The notes beneath the pieces were generated by a model. It saw nothing but the letters and a program-made list of their open reading frames with translations. It searched no databases and had not been told where the DNA came from. Positions 43,176 through 52,311 of a stretch of 58,019 nucleotides of DNA are shown in pieces (the stretch's first letter is position 1; each line of letters begins with the position of its first letter). Source of the DNA: Clostridia bacterium (GTDB lineage Bacteria; Bacillota; Clostridia; TANB77; CAG-465); the NCBI GenBank assembly GCA_028684095.1, contig JAQUGQ010000009.1, forward strand, positions 1 through 58,019. The letters are read 5' to 3'. A program made the translations under genes and the position numbers.

Positions 43176-44069
43176 TTATTTTAAAGCCTCCTGAAGAACT
43201 TCTAAATTTTTATTCATTATATCAATATATGAATTTTTTGTCAAGTCCCCAGTAACTATTGGATCAAGCATAAAAACTTTTGCTCCTGTTTCTTCTGAAA
43301 TAGTGTCAGCAGAACTCTTAGAATATTGAGGCTCTGCAAATAATACTTGTACATTTGAATCTTTCACTACTTCTATTGTATCAGCTAATTCTTTTGGACT
43401 AGGCTCTGTACCTGGTTCCCTTTCAATTACAGAAATAATATTCAAACCAAATTCTTTAGCAAAATATGGGAATGCCTCGTGAAATGTTATTATATCTTTT
43501 TTAGTTGTACTACTTAAAGCTGTTTTCATTTTTTCAAGTTGCTCTTCTAGTTTTAATATATACTTATTAGCGTTAGAAGTATATTTCTCACCATTTTTAG
43601 GATCCATTATACTTAGACTATCACTTATATTTTTTATTTGCTCAATGTGCTTAGATATACTTACCCAAACATGAGCATTATCTATTCCACTTTCATCTTT
43701 AATTAATTCAATATTCTTACTTGCATATATAAGTTTTAAATTTGGATACGTATTAACAATATTATCCATAAAGCTTTCCATACCTGCACCATTTACAACG
43801 AAAATATCACCACTTTCAATTTTAATCATTTCTTCAGGTGATAATTGATAATCGTGTAAACATCCGGTTGTAGGTTTTGTTAAATTTGTCAGTTCTACAT
43901 CATTAATTCCATAAACAATATTTAATGTTGCAATATACATTGGATAGAAAGATGTTATTATTTTCAATTTTCCATTATCAACTAATTTTTCGTTTTTTCT
44001 CATTATTCCAATTGAAATAAAAACAGCTAGTATTATAACTGCTATTATTATGTACCCATATTTTTTCAT
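43176..44069 (-). CDS. znuA: Zinc ABC transporter substrate-binding protein
   Basis: 297 residues. An N-terminal helix without a lipobox Cys suggests a signal anchor. Metal-ligand segments of cluster A-I proteins are present: CLHDYQLSPEEM, NAHVWVSI, FHEAFPYFAKEFG and the late LDPIVTGD. The SPKELAD segment after EREPGTE is a family hallmark. There is no His-rich loop. AGGAGG precedes the ATG. It is the first gene of the znu operon, divergent from the Fur-family gene. Confidence 0.9.
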   Translation of the reverse strand: MKKYGYIIIAVIILAVFISIGIMRKNEKLVDNGKLKIITSFYPMYIATLNIVYGINDVELTNLTKPTTGCLHDYQLSPEEMIKIESGDIFVVNGAGMESFMDNIVNTYPNLKLIYASKNIELIKDESGIDNAHVWVSISKHIEQIKNISDSLSIMDPKNGEKYTSNANKYILKLEEQLEKMKTALSSTTKKDIITFHEAFPYFAKEFGLNIISVIEREPGTEPSPKELADTIEVVKDSNVQVLFAEPQYSKSSADTISEETGAKVFMLDPIVTGDLTKNSYIDIMNKNLEVLQEALK

Positions 44070-44096
44070 AAAATTTCCTCCTAATCATTTTTTGTT

Positions 44097-44111
44097 TGCA
44101 ATTCACTTGCA
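44097..44111. promoter_or_regulatory. Candidate Zur operator
   Basis: The inverted repeat TGCAATTCACTTGCA lies just downstream of the znuA -10 box, over the predicted transcription start. Placement fits zinc-dependent repression, but it is not the Bacillus Zur consensus. Confidence 0.45.
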
Positions 44112-44117
44112 TTTGGA

Positions 44118-44146
44118 ATTATATCACAAAGATAAATATTTGTCAA
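44118..44146 (-). promoter_or_regulatory. Promoter of the znu operon
   Basis: A perfect minus-strand TTGACA, 17-base spacer, TATAAT. Confidence 0.85.
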
Positions 44147-44161
44147 TTTATTTTATAATTT

Positions 44162-44190
44162 ATTTGACTATATAGTAAAAATAGTTTATA
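44162..44190 (+). promoter_or_regulatory. Promoter of the Fur-family regulator gene
   Basis: Plus-strand TTGACT, 17-base spacer, TATAAT, followed by GAGAGGAAG and the ATG. It lies 15 bases from the divergent znu promoter, so one operator could control both. Confidence 0.8.
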
Positions 44191-44217
44191 ATTACAATAT
44201 ACGAGAGGAAGATTAAA

Positions 44218-44604
44218 ATGAAATTTATAAAAAACACTAAACAAAGACATATTATTTTAAATATTTTAACAGTTTCAAATGTGCCACAAACCGCCGAAGA
44301 TATATATATAAAGGCAATTTTAATAGCACCAAACATTGCAAAAACCACTGTATATAGAAATATTGATTCTCTTTTTTCTAATGGTATAATATCTAGATAT
44401 CGTTTTGATAAAGATAAATATTCATATGAACTTAATACAAATGTACATACACACTATTTACTTTGTAAAAAATGTGGAGAACTCACAAGTCTAAAAAAAT
44501 GTCCTATTTCAAATCTTGAAAATACAATACTTAAAGATACTGGATTTAATGTAACAAACCATTCAATAGAACTTTTTGGTTTCTGTAAAAAATGTAAATC
44601 TTGA
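44218..44604 (+). CDS. zur: Fur-family metalloregulator, probably Zur
   Basis: 128 residues. The winged helix contains TTVYRNIDSLFSNGII, a standard Fur DNA-binding helix. The dimer domain has the HTHYLLCKKCGELTSL metal segment and a C-terminal CKKC, giving two CxxC pairs for a structural zinc. Divergent transcription from znuACB favours Zur over Fur or PerR. It is probably a zinc-dependent repressor of that operon and of itself. Confidence 0.85.
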   Translation: MKFIKNTKQRHIILNILTVSNVPQTAEDIYIKAILIAPNIAKTTVYRNIDSLFSNGIISRYRFDKDKYSYELNTNVHTHYLLCKKCGELTSLKKCPISNLENTILKDTGFNVTNHSIELFGFCKKCKS

Positions 44605-44617
44605 ATTTAATGCTCAT

Positions 44618-44673
44618 TAAAAACAAAGAGATGACTCCTATTTTTGTATAGGAATCATCTCTTTGTTTTTAAA
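44618..44673. terminator. Long bidirectional terminator
   Basis: AAAACAAAGAGATGA and TCCTAT arms pair with their complements around a 6-base loop. The stem reaches the purM stop codon, so it serves both convergent genes. Confidence 0.9.
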
Positions 44674-45868
44674 TATCTCTTGAATATTCTATTAATTTAT
44701 TACCTTTCTTTATTATTACTTGATTTGTATTAGTTTTTTTACTTTTTTCTACATAGCCAATAACTGTTGCATCAACTCCAAATTTTTTAGAAATTTCTAT
44801 TATATCCATTGCACTCTTACAATCAGGTACAATAATATCCATTCCAATACCATTATTAAAAGTCTGCAGCATGTACCTATCCTCTATATCTTCTGTTGCT
44901 TGAATAGTTTCAAATAGAGGTGGTGTTTTAGGTAAACTATATTTCACATATATTATTTCTTTACCAAAATTAATACATTTAGTCATACCACCACCTGAAC
45001 AATGAATTATCCCATGTATATTAATTCCAGGAATATTCAATATTTCCTTTAAAATAGGTAGATATGTCCTAGTAGGGGATAATAATGCTTCACCTATAGT
45101 TAAATCGGTACCTTCAAGCTTATCATGTAAATAATATGGTCCCCGAAAAACTTTACTATCCTCTAATGTATTATCCCATGCCTCTTTATATTTTCTATAA
45201 TATGGATTTAGCATGGAGTTTATTGCTAGTGTTAATCCGTTACTTCTAATTCCAGAGTTATAATTACTTTCATACGTGCTTTGCCCTGTTGAAGAAAGTC
45301 CTACAATGATATCACCACTTTTAATATTAGAACAATCTATCACTTTACTTTTTTCAATATATCCAATAGTAGTTGCATCTAATCCTAAAGTGGTTATATA
45401 ACTTCCAACATCTGCAGTTTCTCCACCTGCCTCAGTGATATAGATACCTAATTCTCTTAAAATTTCAAAGAATCTTATGTACCCATTAATCACTGCTGAA
45501 ATATCCACATCTGATATTCTGTTAGCATTTCTTCCAATATGATTTGAAATAAATATGTTATTTACAATACCAACAGCAGCCATATCATCTATGTTCATAA
45601 CAGTTACATCTTGTGCTAACGAACTAAAATGTTTTAAATAATTTTCATATCCTTCCATTTTCATTAAATATGCTAAATTAGATTTTGTTCCCGCTCCATC
45701 CGAATGTATAACTTGAGCAAAATCACTATTGAACATATTGGGCATATCGATTATTTTACAAAATGCCCCTGGATATAATCCTTTTGATAAATCTTTTGTT
45801 GCCTCGTGCACACCTTTTTTAGTAGCAGAAACTCCTAATGCTTCATAAGGATCCCGTACTTCTGTCAT
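44669..45868 (-). CDS. purM: Phosphoribosylformylglycinamidine cyclo-ligase, long type
   Basis: 399 residues from ATG 45868, behind GGAGAG; an earlier ATG overlaps that site. PurM closes the imidazole ring to form AIR in purine synthesis. The start YEALGVSATKKGVHEATKDL, HSDGAGTKSNLAYL, the Gly-rich AGGETADVGSY and CSGGGMTKC segments are PurM-like. At about 400 residues it is longer than the usual 340-350 and resembles, from memory, the long form common in Bacteroidota. It is not in a pur operon. It may be a transferred or additional copy. Confidence 0.8.
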   Translation of the reverse strand: MTEVRDPYEALGVSATKKGVHEATKDLSKGLYPGAFCKIIDMPNMFNSDFAQVIHSDGAGTKSNLAYLMKMEGYENYLKHFSSLAQDVTVMNIDDMAAVGIVNNIFISNHIGRNANRISDVDISAVINGYIRFFEILRELGIYITEAGGETADVGSYITTLGLDATTIGYIEKSKVIDCSNIKSGDIIVGLSSTGQSTYESNYNSGIRSNGLTLAINSMLNPYYRKYKEAWDNTLEDSKVFRGPYYLHDKLEGTDLTIGEALLSPTRTYLPILKEILNIPGINIHGIIHCSGGGMTKCINFGKEIIYVKYSLPKTPPLFETIQATEDIEDRYMLQTFNNGIGMDIIVPDCKSAMDIIEISKKFGVDATVIGYVEKSKKTNTNQVIIKKGNKLIEYSRDI

Positions 45869-46192
45869 AATAACACTCTCCATTTTAATTTAATATAAAT
45901 ATAAATTATATAACTATATTTAGTATATAACTAAATTTTTAGTCACACAATCTAAATTTACTTAATAATATTATAGCATAACTGTCAAGGGTTATATTTT
46001 TAAAATGTTGTATAAAAAAGTAAATTTTCAATATTTATTTACTATTATATGTGAAATTCACATAAAGTTTACATAATTATTGTTTTTACAAAATAATTAT
46101 GATATAATATATCATAGTTTGATTAGTCACTGCCATATCATTAATATGTATGGGGATATTGTCCACAATTATTATTTTAGGAGGAATGTTAG

Positions 46193-47219
46193 TTGGAATT
46201 ATTTGAAAAGTTAATTAAAAGTATTGGAAATGTTAAAAAAAAGCTATTAGGACCTAAAGAACAAATTACAATTTATGTCTATAATCCTAGAGAACATTCA
46301 CGTGCAGACAAAATCAAACATCAAGAATATTCTAAATCAATTGTTAATGGTGCATTACCTAATGTTCATGTTAGTGATAAGAAATCCTGAACCGGTTAAA
46401 ATATTTGCTGAATTACTCACTCAAATTGATGTTAAGCTTCCTGTTACTTTAAAGAACTTAACTGGTGAATACAATTATACTTTCAATTGTGAAACAAATG
46501 ATGGTAAAATGCTTAATATTACTCTTAAATTTGGTGATGGTTGGGACAGTCCCGATGAAATGCAAATTGAATACAAAGGAAAAACATCAATTTATACCTA
46601 TTCATCTAATAGAATCAAACTAACACTTGAAACTAAAACTATTCTCAAAGATGATGTTAAGTTGTACAATTTCTATTGTGATTTCTTTTGCCACCGCATA
46701 CTAACATTACCTGACAATTATGAATTCAAACTTGAAGTTAATGAAGAACCACAGTCAAATAATACACAATTTCATGTACTACAAAATGCCGAGGCAGTGG
46801 AAAATTATATATTAAGTCTTGCCTCAACCCCTATATACTCTTTTTATACAGTGTATGAAAGAATTAAAGAGTGTTACCAACTTGACAATGATTTAATCAA
46901 AAAGATGAAATATTTTAAGATGGTATTATCTCAAAAAAACAATGATAAAACCTCTAAAATAACTAGAGCTTTCGTTATTTATTATGGCCAGTTGCAGGAA
47001 TATACTGAAACTCAAAATGGTGTTACAATATATTGGTCAAGAAATGGTGATTGGAAATATCAAACACCTAATATATTAGTATCATTTGACCAAAAATCAC
47101 AAAAACCTACAGTGTCAATTATTTGTGAACCAGAAGTAATTGTTGTAAATATCAGTTCTATAATAGAACTTATTGAAACTACCGTTAGAAAAACAATTGA
47201 TACTATAATAATTCCCTAA
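46193..47219 (+). pseudogene. Unknown protein gene split by a one-base shift
   Basis: TTG 46193 follows AGGAGG and opens MELFEKLIKSIGNVKKKLLG ... NVHVSDK, then a premature TGA. Removing one A of AAA near 46383 continues into NPEPVKIFAELLTQIDVKLP and about 270 more residues to 47219. The joined protein is about 341 residues, with a beta-rich middle (EYNYTFNCETNDG, DEMQIEYKGKTSIYTYSS) and no membrane segment. I do not recognise it. A weak promoter (TTGTTT, 17, TATAAT) lies near 46089-46117 and a leader hairpin CCATA-N10-TATGG precedes the site. The rest of the 45869-46192 gap is AT-rich with no further feature. It has its own terminator. Confidence 0.55.
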
Positions 47220-47234
47220 GTAACTGTTTTTTCA

Positions 47235-47272
47235 AAAAAAGTAAGATGTCAAAAATGACATCTTACTTTTTT
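47235..47272. terminator. Bidirectional terminator
   Basis: AAAAAAGTAAGATGTCA and its exact complement with a 4-base loop, between convergent genes. Confidence 0.92.
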
Positions 47273-47303
47273 ATATTTTTTTGTTTATTATTTATTCTAA
47301 ACT

Positions 47304-48443
47304 TCAAAATTTACCTCTATAATTATATAGTTCTTTTACTTCTTCTGGAAATGGTTGTAAAGGTTTAGATATGTCAATACCTAACTCTTCACCTATTGCA
47401 ACTAACAAATACGGTATAATTAACATTGCTTCAATATTCCACTGACTAGACATATACGTGTCCGTTCCGATTTTAATGTAAGGTGTATTATTCTTAGCTG
47501 AAATATAATCTAAAAAAACTTCCAACTTTTCATCATATGGTGTTTTGTATATTGTATTTTGATGTTCGTTTAATTCATTTAAAATATCAACAAATGATAT
47601 TAACCTCCTTAAGTTAATGTTAAGTCCTGACTTTAAAGTGTATAAGGATACATACCTACCATGCGAAAAATTCTTTTTTTCATGTAATATAACATTTGCA
47701 ATTCCTGCTTCAGTAAATTTACTTTCAATATCAAATGCAGTTGGCATTGTATCCCATTCATAAAACACATTTATAATAGGATTTATTTTTATATGCTCTG
47801 CTAATGCTACTATATCCAATGTTTCTACAAATTCTTTTCCTTTCTCAAAGTATTTTTGGTTTCCAGTTTTACAGTTACTACCTAAATTATCAAAAATTAC
47901 AATTGGAGATAATGTAGAAGCCATTGAAATCATACCACGTTCATTTCCTGTGTCATCATTTTCATTATGATATGAAATAATGTTGCTAAATATTGAATTA
48001 TAATTAGAATACATTTCCTCAACATCTGAAATTATTGCTTTTGTAACAAGTATGAATTGAATATTTTTTGCTTTACATACTTCGTATACACTTTGAATAT
48101 CAGGTGTTTTTCCGGAGTATGAAATAGCAATAACCACATTGTAAAATGGTTCATTAATTGGATTAAAAAAGGATTGTCTTAACATTTTAATTGCTGTCTG
48201 AGGTGTAACTACTTCTATTTCTGGTGTTTTACATTCACGTGCCAATATTTGTTTTACAAGTAATGCAGATGGGAATGAACCTCCCGCACCAACAATTAAC
48301 ATTTTCATTGGTCTATTGTCATTTTCTTTTTTTAGTTCATACAACAAATTTCTTAACTTTGATGTTGCATTTGTTTGCTCAGCAAACAAAACTCTATTTG
48401 GCATTAACCGAAGTTGTTCCACACTTACAGCTTTTTTCAACAT
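47304..48443 (-). CDS. SIS-domain protein
   Basis: 379 residues, cytosolic. The sugar-isomerase phosphosugar-binding loop is IVGAGGSFPSALLVKQIL at about 50-67, and the second loop is IAISYSGKTPDIQ. The second half (ESKFTEAGIANVILHEKKNF followed by SHGR) is a second SIS-like lobe; HEKxNFSHGR resembles the substrate lid of GlmS-type isomerases. No glutaminase domain is present. It could act on a sugar phosphate or sense one. AGGAGG precedes the ATG. It is alone between terminators. Confidence 0.78.
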   Translation of the reverse strand: MLKKAVSVEQLRLMPNRVLFAEQTNATSKLRNLLYELKKENDNRPMKMLIVGAGGSFPSALLVKQILARECKTPEIEVVTPQTAIKMLRQSFFNPINEPFYNVVIAISYSGKTPDIQSVYEVCKAKNIQFILVTKAIISDVEEMYSNYNSIFSNIISYHNENDDTGNERGMISMASTLSPIVIFDNLGSNCKTGNQKYFEKGKEFVETLDIVALAEHIKINPIINVFYEWDTMPTAFDIESKFTEAGIANVILHEKKNFSHGRYVSLYTLKSGLNINLRRLISFVDILNELNEHQNTIYKTPYDEKLEVFLDYISAKNNTPYIKIGTDTYMSSQWNIEAMLIIPYLLVAIGEELGIDISKPLQPFPEEVKELYNYRGKF

Positions 48444-48594
48444 AATAATTCCTCCTAAATATAGTTATTTTTAGATATATTAATTTATAATTAGCATATT
48501 ATATCATAAATAACATTATTTATCAATCTTAATACATATTTTTACATATAGATACACTTATATTTTCTCATTTTTTAATTTTTATATAATATAC

Positions 48595-48629
48595 AAAAGT
48601 CAGTCATTATATTCATAACGACTGACTTT
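48595..48629 (-). terminator. Terminator of the transglutaminase-like gene
   Basis: AAAAGTCAGTC and GACTGACTTT pair around a 14-base loop, just past the stop, followed by TTTTGTAT on the minus strand. Confidence 0.8.
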
Positions 48630-48635
48630 CATAAT

Positions 48636-49310
48636 CTAGACTACCATTTCCATGTTTTTTAAAAATTCTTCTTTTTTTCTCACTAATTCTTTCACTTCTG
48701 GCATCTCTAATAGCTCTCTACTATATTGTATTAAACTAATAGTTAATTCAATATAGTATTTGTTTTCTTGCCGCTCATATTCTTTTAGCTCTGTTTCTAA
48801 TATAGCTATAAACAATGGAGCTGTAATATCAATAAAACTGAGATTATCCTCTAACTTTGATTGTTTTTGTTCTACATACCATTCATTTTGCATCATCTGA
48901 GCAGTAGTTTGCTTTTTATTTATTTTCACACCCATAAGCTTATAATATATTTTTTTATCAAATTTCATTCCCCATGTCGTGTCATAAACAAAATTTCCTA
49001 CTTCTACCCAAGAATGATCAAATTTTTCATCACCTCTTGTTTTAGCATATCTTGATAAATCACCATTAACTAAAACACAATCATTAAATATAAATGTTAG
49101 CGTCATTGATCTATCATAACATTTTCCATCAGATAGTCTTCTTGAACCTATTAAAACATTTAAAGGACATCCACCATATTGATATCCCTTTAGTTTTTCA
49201 AATATTTCAAATTCAAAATAACTAATCTTATTCTTTTTCAAACCAATTTTAAATAACTTTTCGAACCGTCTATTGGCCAACATTCTTTTCAATTTTGTCA
49301 TAGATTTCAT
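48636..49310 (-). CDS. Possible transglutaminase-like cysteine hydrolase
   Basis: 224 residues, soluble. A Cys-His-Asp series in the right order and spacing suggests a transglutaminase/papain-like fold: GKCYDRSMTLTFI (Cys), then FDHSWVEVGNFVYDTTWGM (His and Asp). The N terminus is basic and helical and the C terminus is a helical tail. No signal peptide, so it is cytosolic. AGGAGG precedes the ATG. The family is not otherwise recognised, and the catalytic reading is inference. Confidence 0.5.
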   Translation of the reverse strand: MKSMTKLKRMLANRRFEKLFKIGLKKNKISYFEFEIFEKLKGYQYGGCPLNVLIGSRRLSDGKCYDRSMTLTFIFNDCVLVNGDLSRYAKTRGDEKFDHSWVEVGNFVYDTTWGMKFDKKIYYKLMGVKINKKQTTAQMMQNEWYVEQKQSKLEDNLSFIDITAPLFIAILETELKEYERQENKYYIELTISLIQYSRELLEMPEVKELVRKKEEFLKNMEMVV

Positions 49311-49452
49311 CTAGGATTCCTCCTCTAAATTTATAAATAACACATCTTTAATAAATCTATTAAAAATCCACATTTTAAAACCACTCTATTATATCATAAT
49401 TCACAAGATTTTTCAACTATTATCTATATATTATGTCAACATTTATCGATAA

Positions 49453-49490
49453 AATTACCAATTATACAATAAATCGCATAATTGGTAATT
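49453..49490 (-). terminator. Terminator of the large membrane protein gene
   Basis: AATTACCAATTAT and its complement form a 13-base stem with a 12-base loop immediately past the stop codon. Confidence 0.75.
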
Positions 49491-49499
49491 ACTTAAATA

Positions 49500-52214
49500 T
49501 TAATCTTCATAGTTTGATAAAAATTGTTTTAATTTACTAGGTTTATTATTATCGATATTATTTTGCTTACTGCTCTCTCTTTTCATAGCCAAATATACAA
49601 GAGTTGATCCTCCAATAAGTAGATATAACCACCAAGGTATACTTACCCAGAAATCTATCGTACCTTTTAGTACAAATATTATTAAAAATATAGCTGGTAT
49701 TAAAAACATACTTTTATTTCTTATTGAAGATCCTATTATTACTAGTATAAGTAACATTATAGAATAGGTTAATATATCATTAAATTCATATAAAGTTACT
49801 GTTGCAATGAAATACATAATTACTGATACTATATACGTAAATGAATTTTTTACATTATATACTAATTTTTCTATACTAAACACAATAAATAGTATTGGTA
49901 CTTGTATTAGTATCATATTAATAACATTTGTCATATTCAATAAATTTGAAATATATGATATAAAATACATATAAGGAATCAATCCAATTAAAAGTCCAAA
50001 TGATATAATTAATTTTTGTATACTTAAATTTTCATTATTATTTGAGATTGATTTAAGTTCATAATAATTATATATATTTATACCACTCACTATCAGAAGT
50101 ATTAATATATTAAATAAATTAAAAACTTCTTCGGGAATATTTTGAATTGTAGTAATTAAAATTGTATTTATAACAAGTGCACATAGAAGATATATGTTAT
50201 AAGATACTAATTTTCTAAATGTCTTGTTAAAATATAATACTAATAACATTGATTGCATAAATATATACTCTAGTATTCCTGTTATATTTACCATCATAAA
50301 TATATTAGATAATATTATCATAAATAATATATAAAATTTTGACTTTTCTAATAGCTTTCCTGTATTGTCTAATAAACTAAATAGGTAAATCAAAGTTGCT
50401 GCAATAAATGTTGTAAAGTATAAAGGAATTATAGTCAGCCAAGCAGTTAATATTATAAATATTGGAGCTATTATTGTTATATATGATATATTAAGAAGTT
50501 CTAGATCCCAAGTGTTATTTTGTTTGTCACTCTTCAAGTAATCTATATAATTTATAAAAACTACAACTACTAATAGTATTGATAATATAAACTTATATAT
50601 TGCAATTTCTGGATTTATTTCTATAAAAGAACACATGAATGTTATAATTAGAAATAGTGTTCCAACACCTCTATACGTTGTTATTGTTGTGTTATTTTTA
50701 TTTATAATATCAGTTATTTTTGATAATACCCAAGGTATAAAGCATATTATAGAGAAATATAAAATTAAATTTATATTTATATTTTCTGGTAAATATCTGT
50801 ATATAGTAAAAGGTACTATAACAGTGAATATAGATATTGAAATATCTATAATTTTTGAAAATTCTGTTTGTATTTTTTTATAATTTAACTTTTTTTGTAA
50901 AAGTAACATTAAAGTTATTATAGCAAATATTAAAACTTCATAAGATGTGTTTGATAAATTTAAAACTTGAGTAAAACTTATAATGGTTAGTAATGATATA
51001 AATATTGTATTTGTTACGTTCATAAGTAATCTTAATCCATCCCATTTTTTTGCCAAAAGAAATTTTACTTGCATACCCTGAATTACTGCACACACGATAG
51101 CCAATGCATTAAACATGAATGATATATATTCTAAATTAATTATAATATTATTTTGCACTAAATATGAATATATACTACTAAAGAATGCAATTGCTGTAAC
51201 GGCAGTTGCTATACTAAACAAATAACTCTTCTGCTTTATACAAATGTATTTATAGTTTCCAATAATAATTATATAATTTAATAGATATATAATACTTACT
51301 TTATAATTAATGTTATTAAGTATAATAGTAATTGTAGTTATAGTAACTAATGTTATTTTACTGAAAACAACCATTGCACTTGACATACTTTCACTGAATT
51401 TACTTTTAGCTGTAATATTAGTAAATATAACTAATACTATTAGATTATATAACCCCATTGCAATTAATATTATTTCAGTTTTATCTGATATATTAAGGAA
51501 CATGAAATAACCTATTAACATTACATTAATTGCAGCAATATATGAAAATGTTTTTGATAGATACTTCTTAACACTTATAATATATATAGGAAGACATACT
51601 ATTGAACTAAATAATGCAAATAAATATTTTCCCTCTGAATTCAGAGAAAAATAATTTCCAAATACTTCTAAATATCCAGCACATATACACGTTATTGGAA
51701 AGAATAAAGTTCCTAATATCCATAGTGCAAATGCAGTCTTTTCTAATTTCATTTTTTTCTCAGATAAATTACTTGCTCCAAATAACATTCCAGAAAAGCC
51801 AAATAAAAGTATTGCTTTTACCACTCCTGTTAAATCCTCCCATGTAGTTGTTGCAAAAACAAGACCTGCAAACATTATTAGTATAACACCTAAATATAAC
51901 AAAGCTGAAATATTATTTTGTCTGCTCTTCTCTTTCAACTGTTTTACATCATCTACACTACGTTGCTCTATCATTTCAACATAAGGTTCTCTTTCTGAGT
52001 TTTGCTCTTTTTTAATAATTTCTTTTTCTTCATTTAAGTTATAATCTGTGGTTTTACTATTATACACCTTTTTCTTAATATTATTAAATTCTTCTTCTGT
52101 AAGTTGATTTTTATCAACTAGTTGTTTTAATATTTTTATACATGCTGTTTTCATATGATCTTGACTATAAATATATGCTATACAAATTAATACTATAATG
52201 ATGTTTATTCCCAT
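49500..52214 (-). CDS. Very large polytopic membrane protein
   Basis: 904 residues from ATG 52214, behind GAGAGAG; an upstream ATG lacks a site. One short N-terminal helix is followed by a small helical segment LKQLVDKNQLTEEEFNNIKK (SHOCT-like) and an acidic linker, then more than 20 hydrophobic segments to near the C terminus. The middle GDLT-type patterns and LFGASNLSEKKMKLEKTAFA resemble the DUF2157 group of multi-pass proteins, but I am not sure of the family. No catalytic motif is visible. It has no obvious partner gene. Confidence 0.6.
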   Translation of the reverse strand: MGINIIIVLICIAYIYSQDHMKTACIKILKQLVDKNQLTEEEFNNIKKKVYNSKTTDYNLNEEKEIIKKEQNSEREPYVEMIEQRSVDDVKQLKEKSRQNNISALLYLGVILIMFAGLVFATTTWEDLTGVVKAILLFGFSGMLFGASNLSEKKMKLEKTAFALWILGTLFFPITCICAGYLEVFGNYFSLNSEGKYLFALFSSIVCLPIYIISVKKYLSKTFSYIAAINVMLIGYFMFLNISDKTEIILIAMGLYNLIVLVIFTNITAKSKFSESMSSAMVVFSKITLVTITTITIILNNINYKVSIIYLLNYIIIIGNYKYICIKQKSYLFSIATAVTAIAFFSSIYSYLVQNNIIINLEYISFMFNALAIVCAVIQGMQVKFLLAKKWDGLRLLMNVTNTIFISLLTIISFTQVLNLSNTSYEVLIFAIITLMLLLQKKLNYKKIQTEFSKIIDISISIFTVIVPFTIYRYLPENININLILYFSIICFIPWVLSKITDIINKNNTTITTYRGVGTLFLIITFMCSFIEINPEIAIYKFILSILLVVVVFINYIDYLKSDKQNNTWDLELLNISYITIIAPIFIILTAWLTIIPLYFTTFIAATLIYLFSLLDNTGKLLEKSKFYILFMIILSNIFMMVNITGILEYIFMQSMLLVLYFNKTFRKLVSYNIYLLCALVINTILITTIQNIPEEVFNLFNILILLIVSGINIYNYYELKSISNNNENLSIQKLIISFGLLIGLIPYMYFISYISNLLNMTNVINMILIQVPILFIVFSIEKLVYNVKNSFTYIVSVIMYFIATVTLYEFNDILTYSIMLLILVIIGSSIRNKSMFLIPAIFLIIFVLKGTIDFWVSIPWWLYLLIGGSTLVYLAMKRESSKQNNIDNNKPSKLKQFLSNYED

Positions 52215-52311
52215 ATATATCACTCTCTCATTTCTTAATAGTAATTTTATCATATATCAAAAAATATGTCAAATTATTTTAAGTGTTTTATTTGGTTTTA
52301 GGTTAATATTT

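Noticed and set aside
44160-44348. Minus-strand 62-codon frame over the start of zur
   Set aside because: It covers the two promoters and the coding start of a well-supported plus-strand Fur-family gene; hydrophobic chance translation.
46275-46380. Separate start at 46275 for the downstream half of the split gene
   Set aside because: The first 35 codons are the out-of-frame shadow of the upstream part and no ribosome site precedes the ATG; one frameshifted gene explains both frames better.
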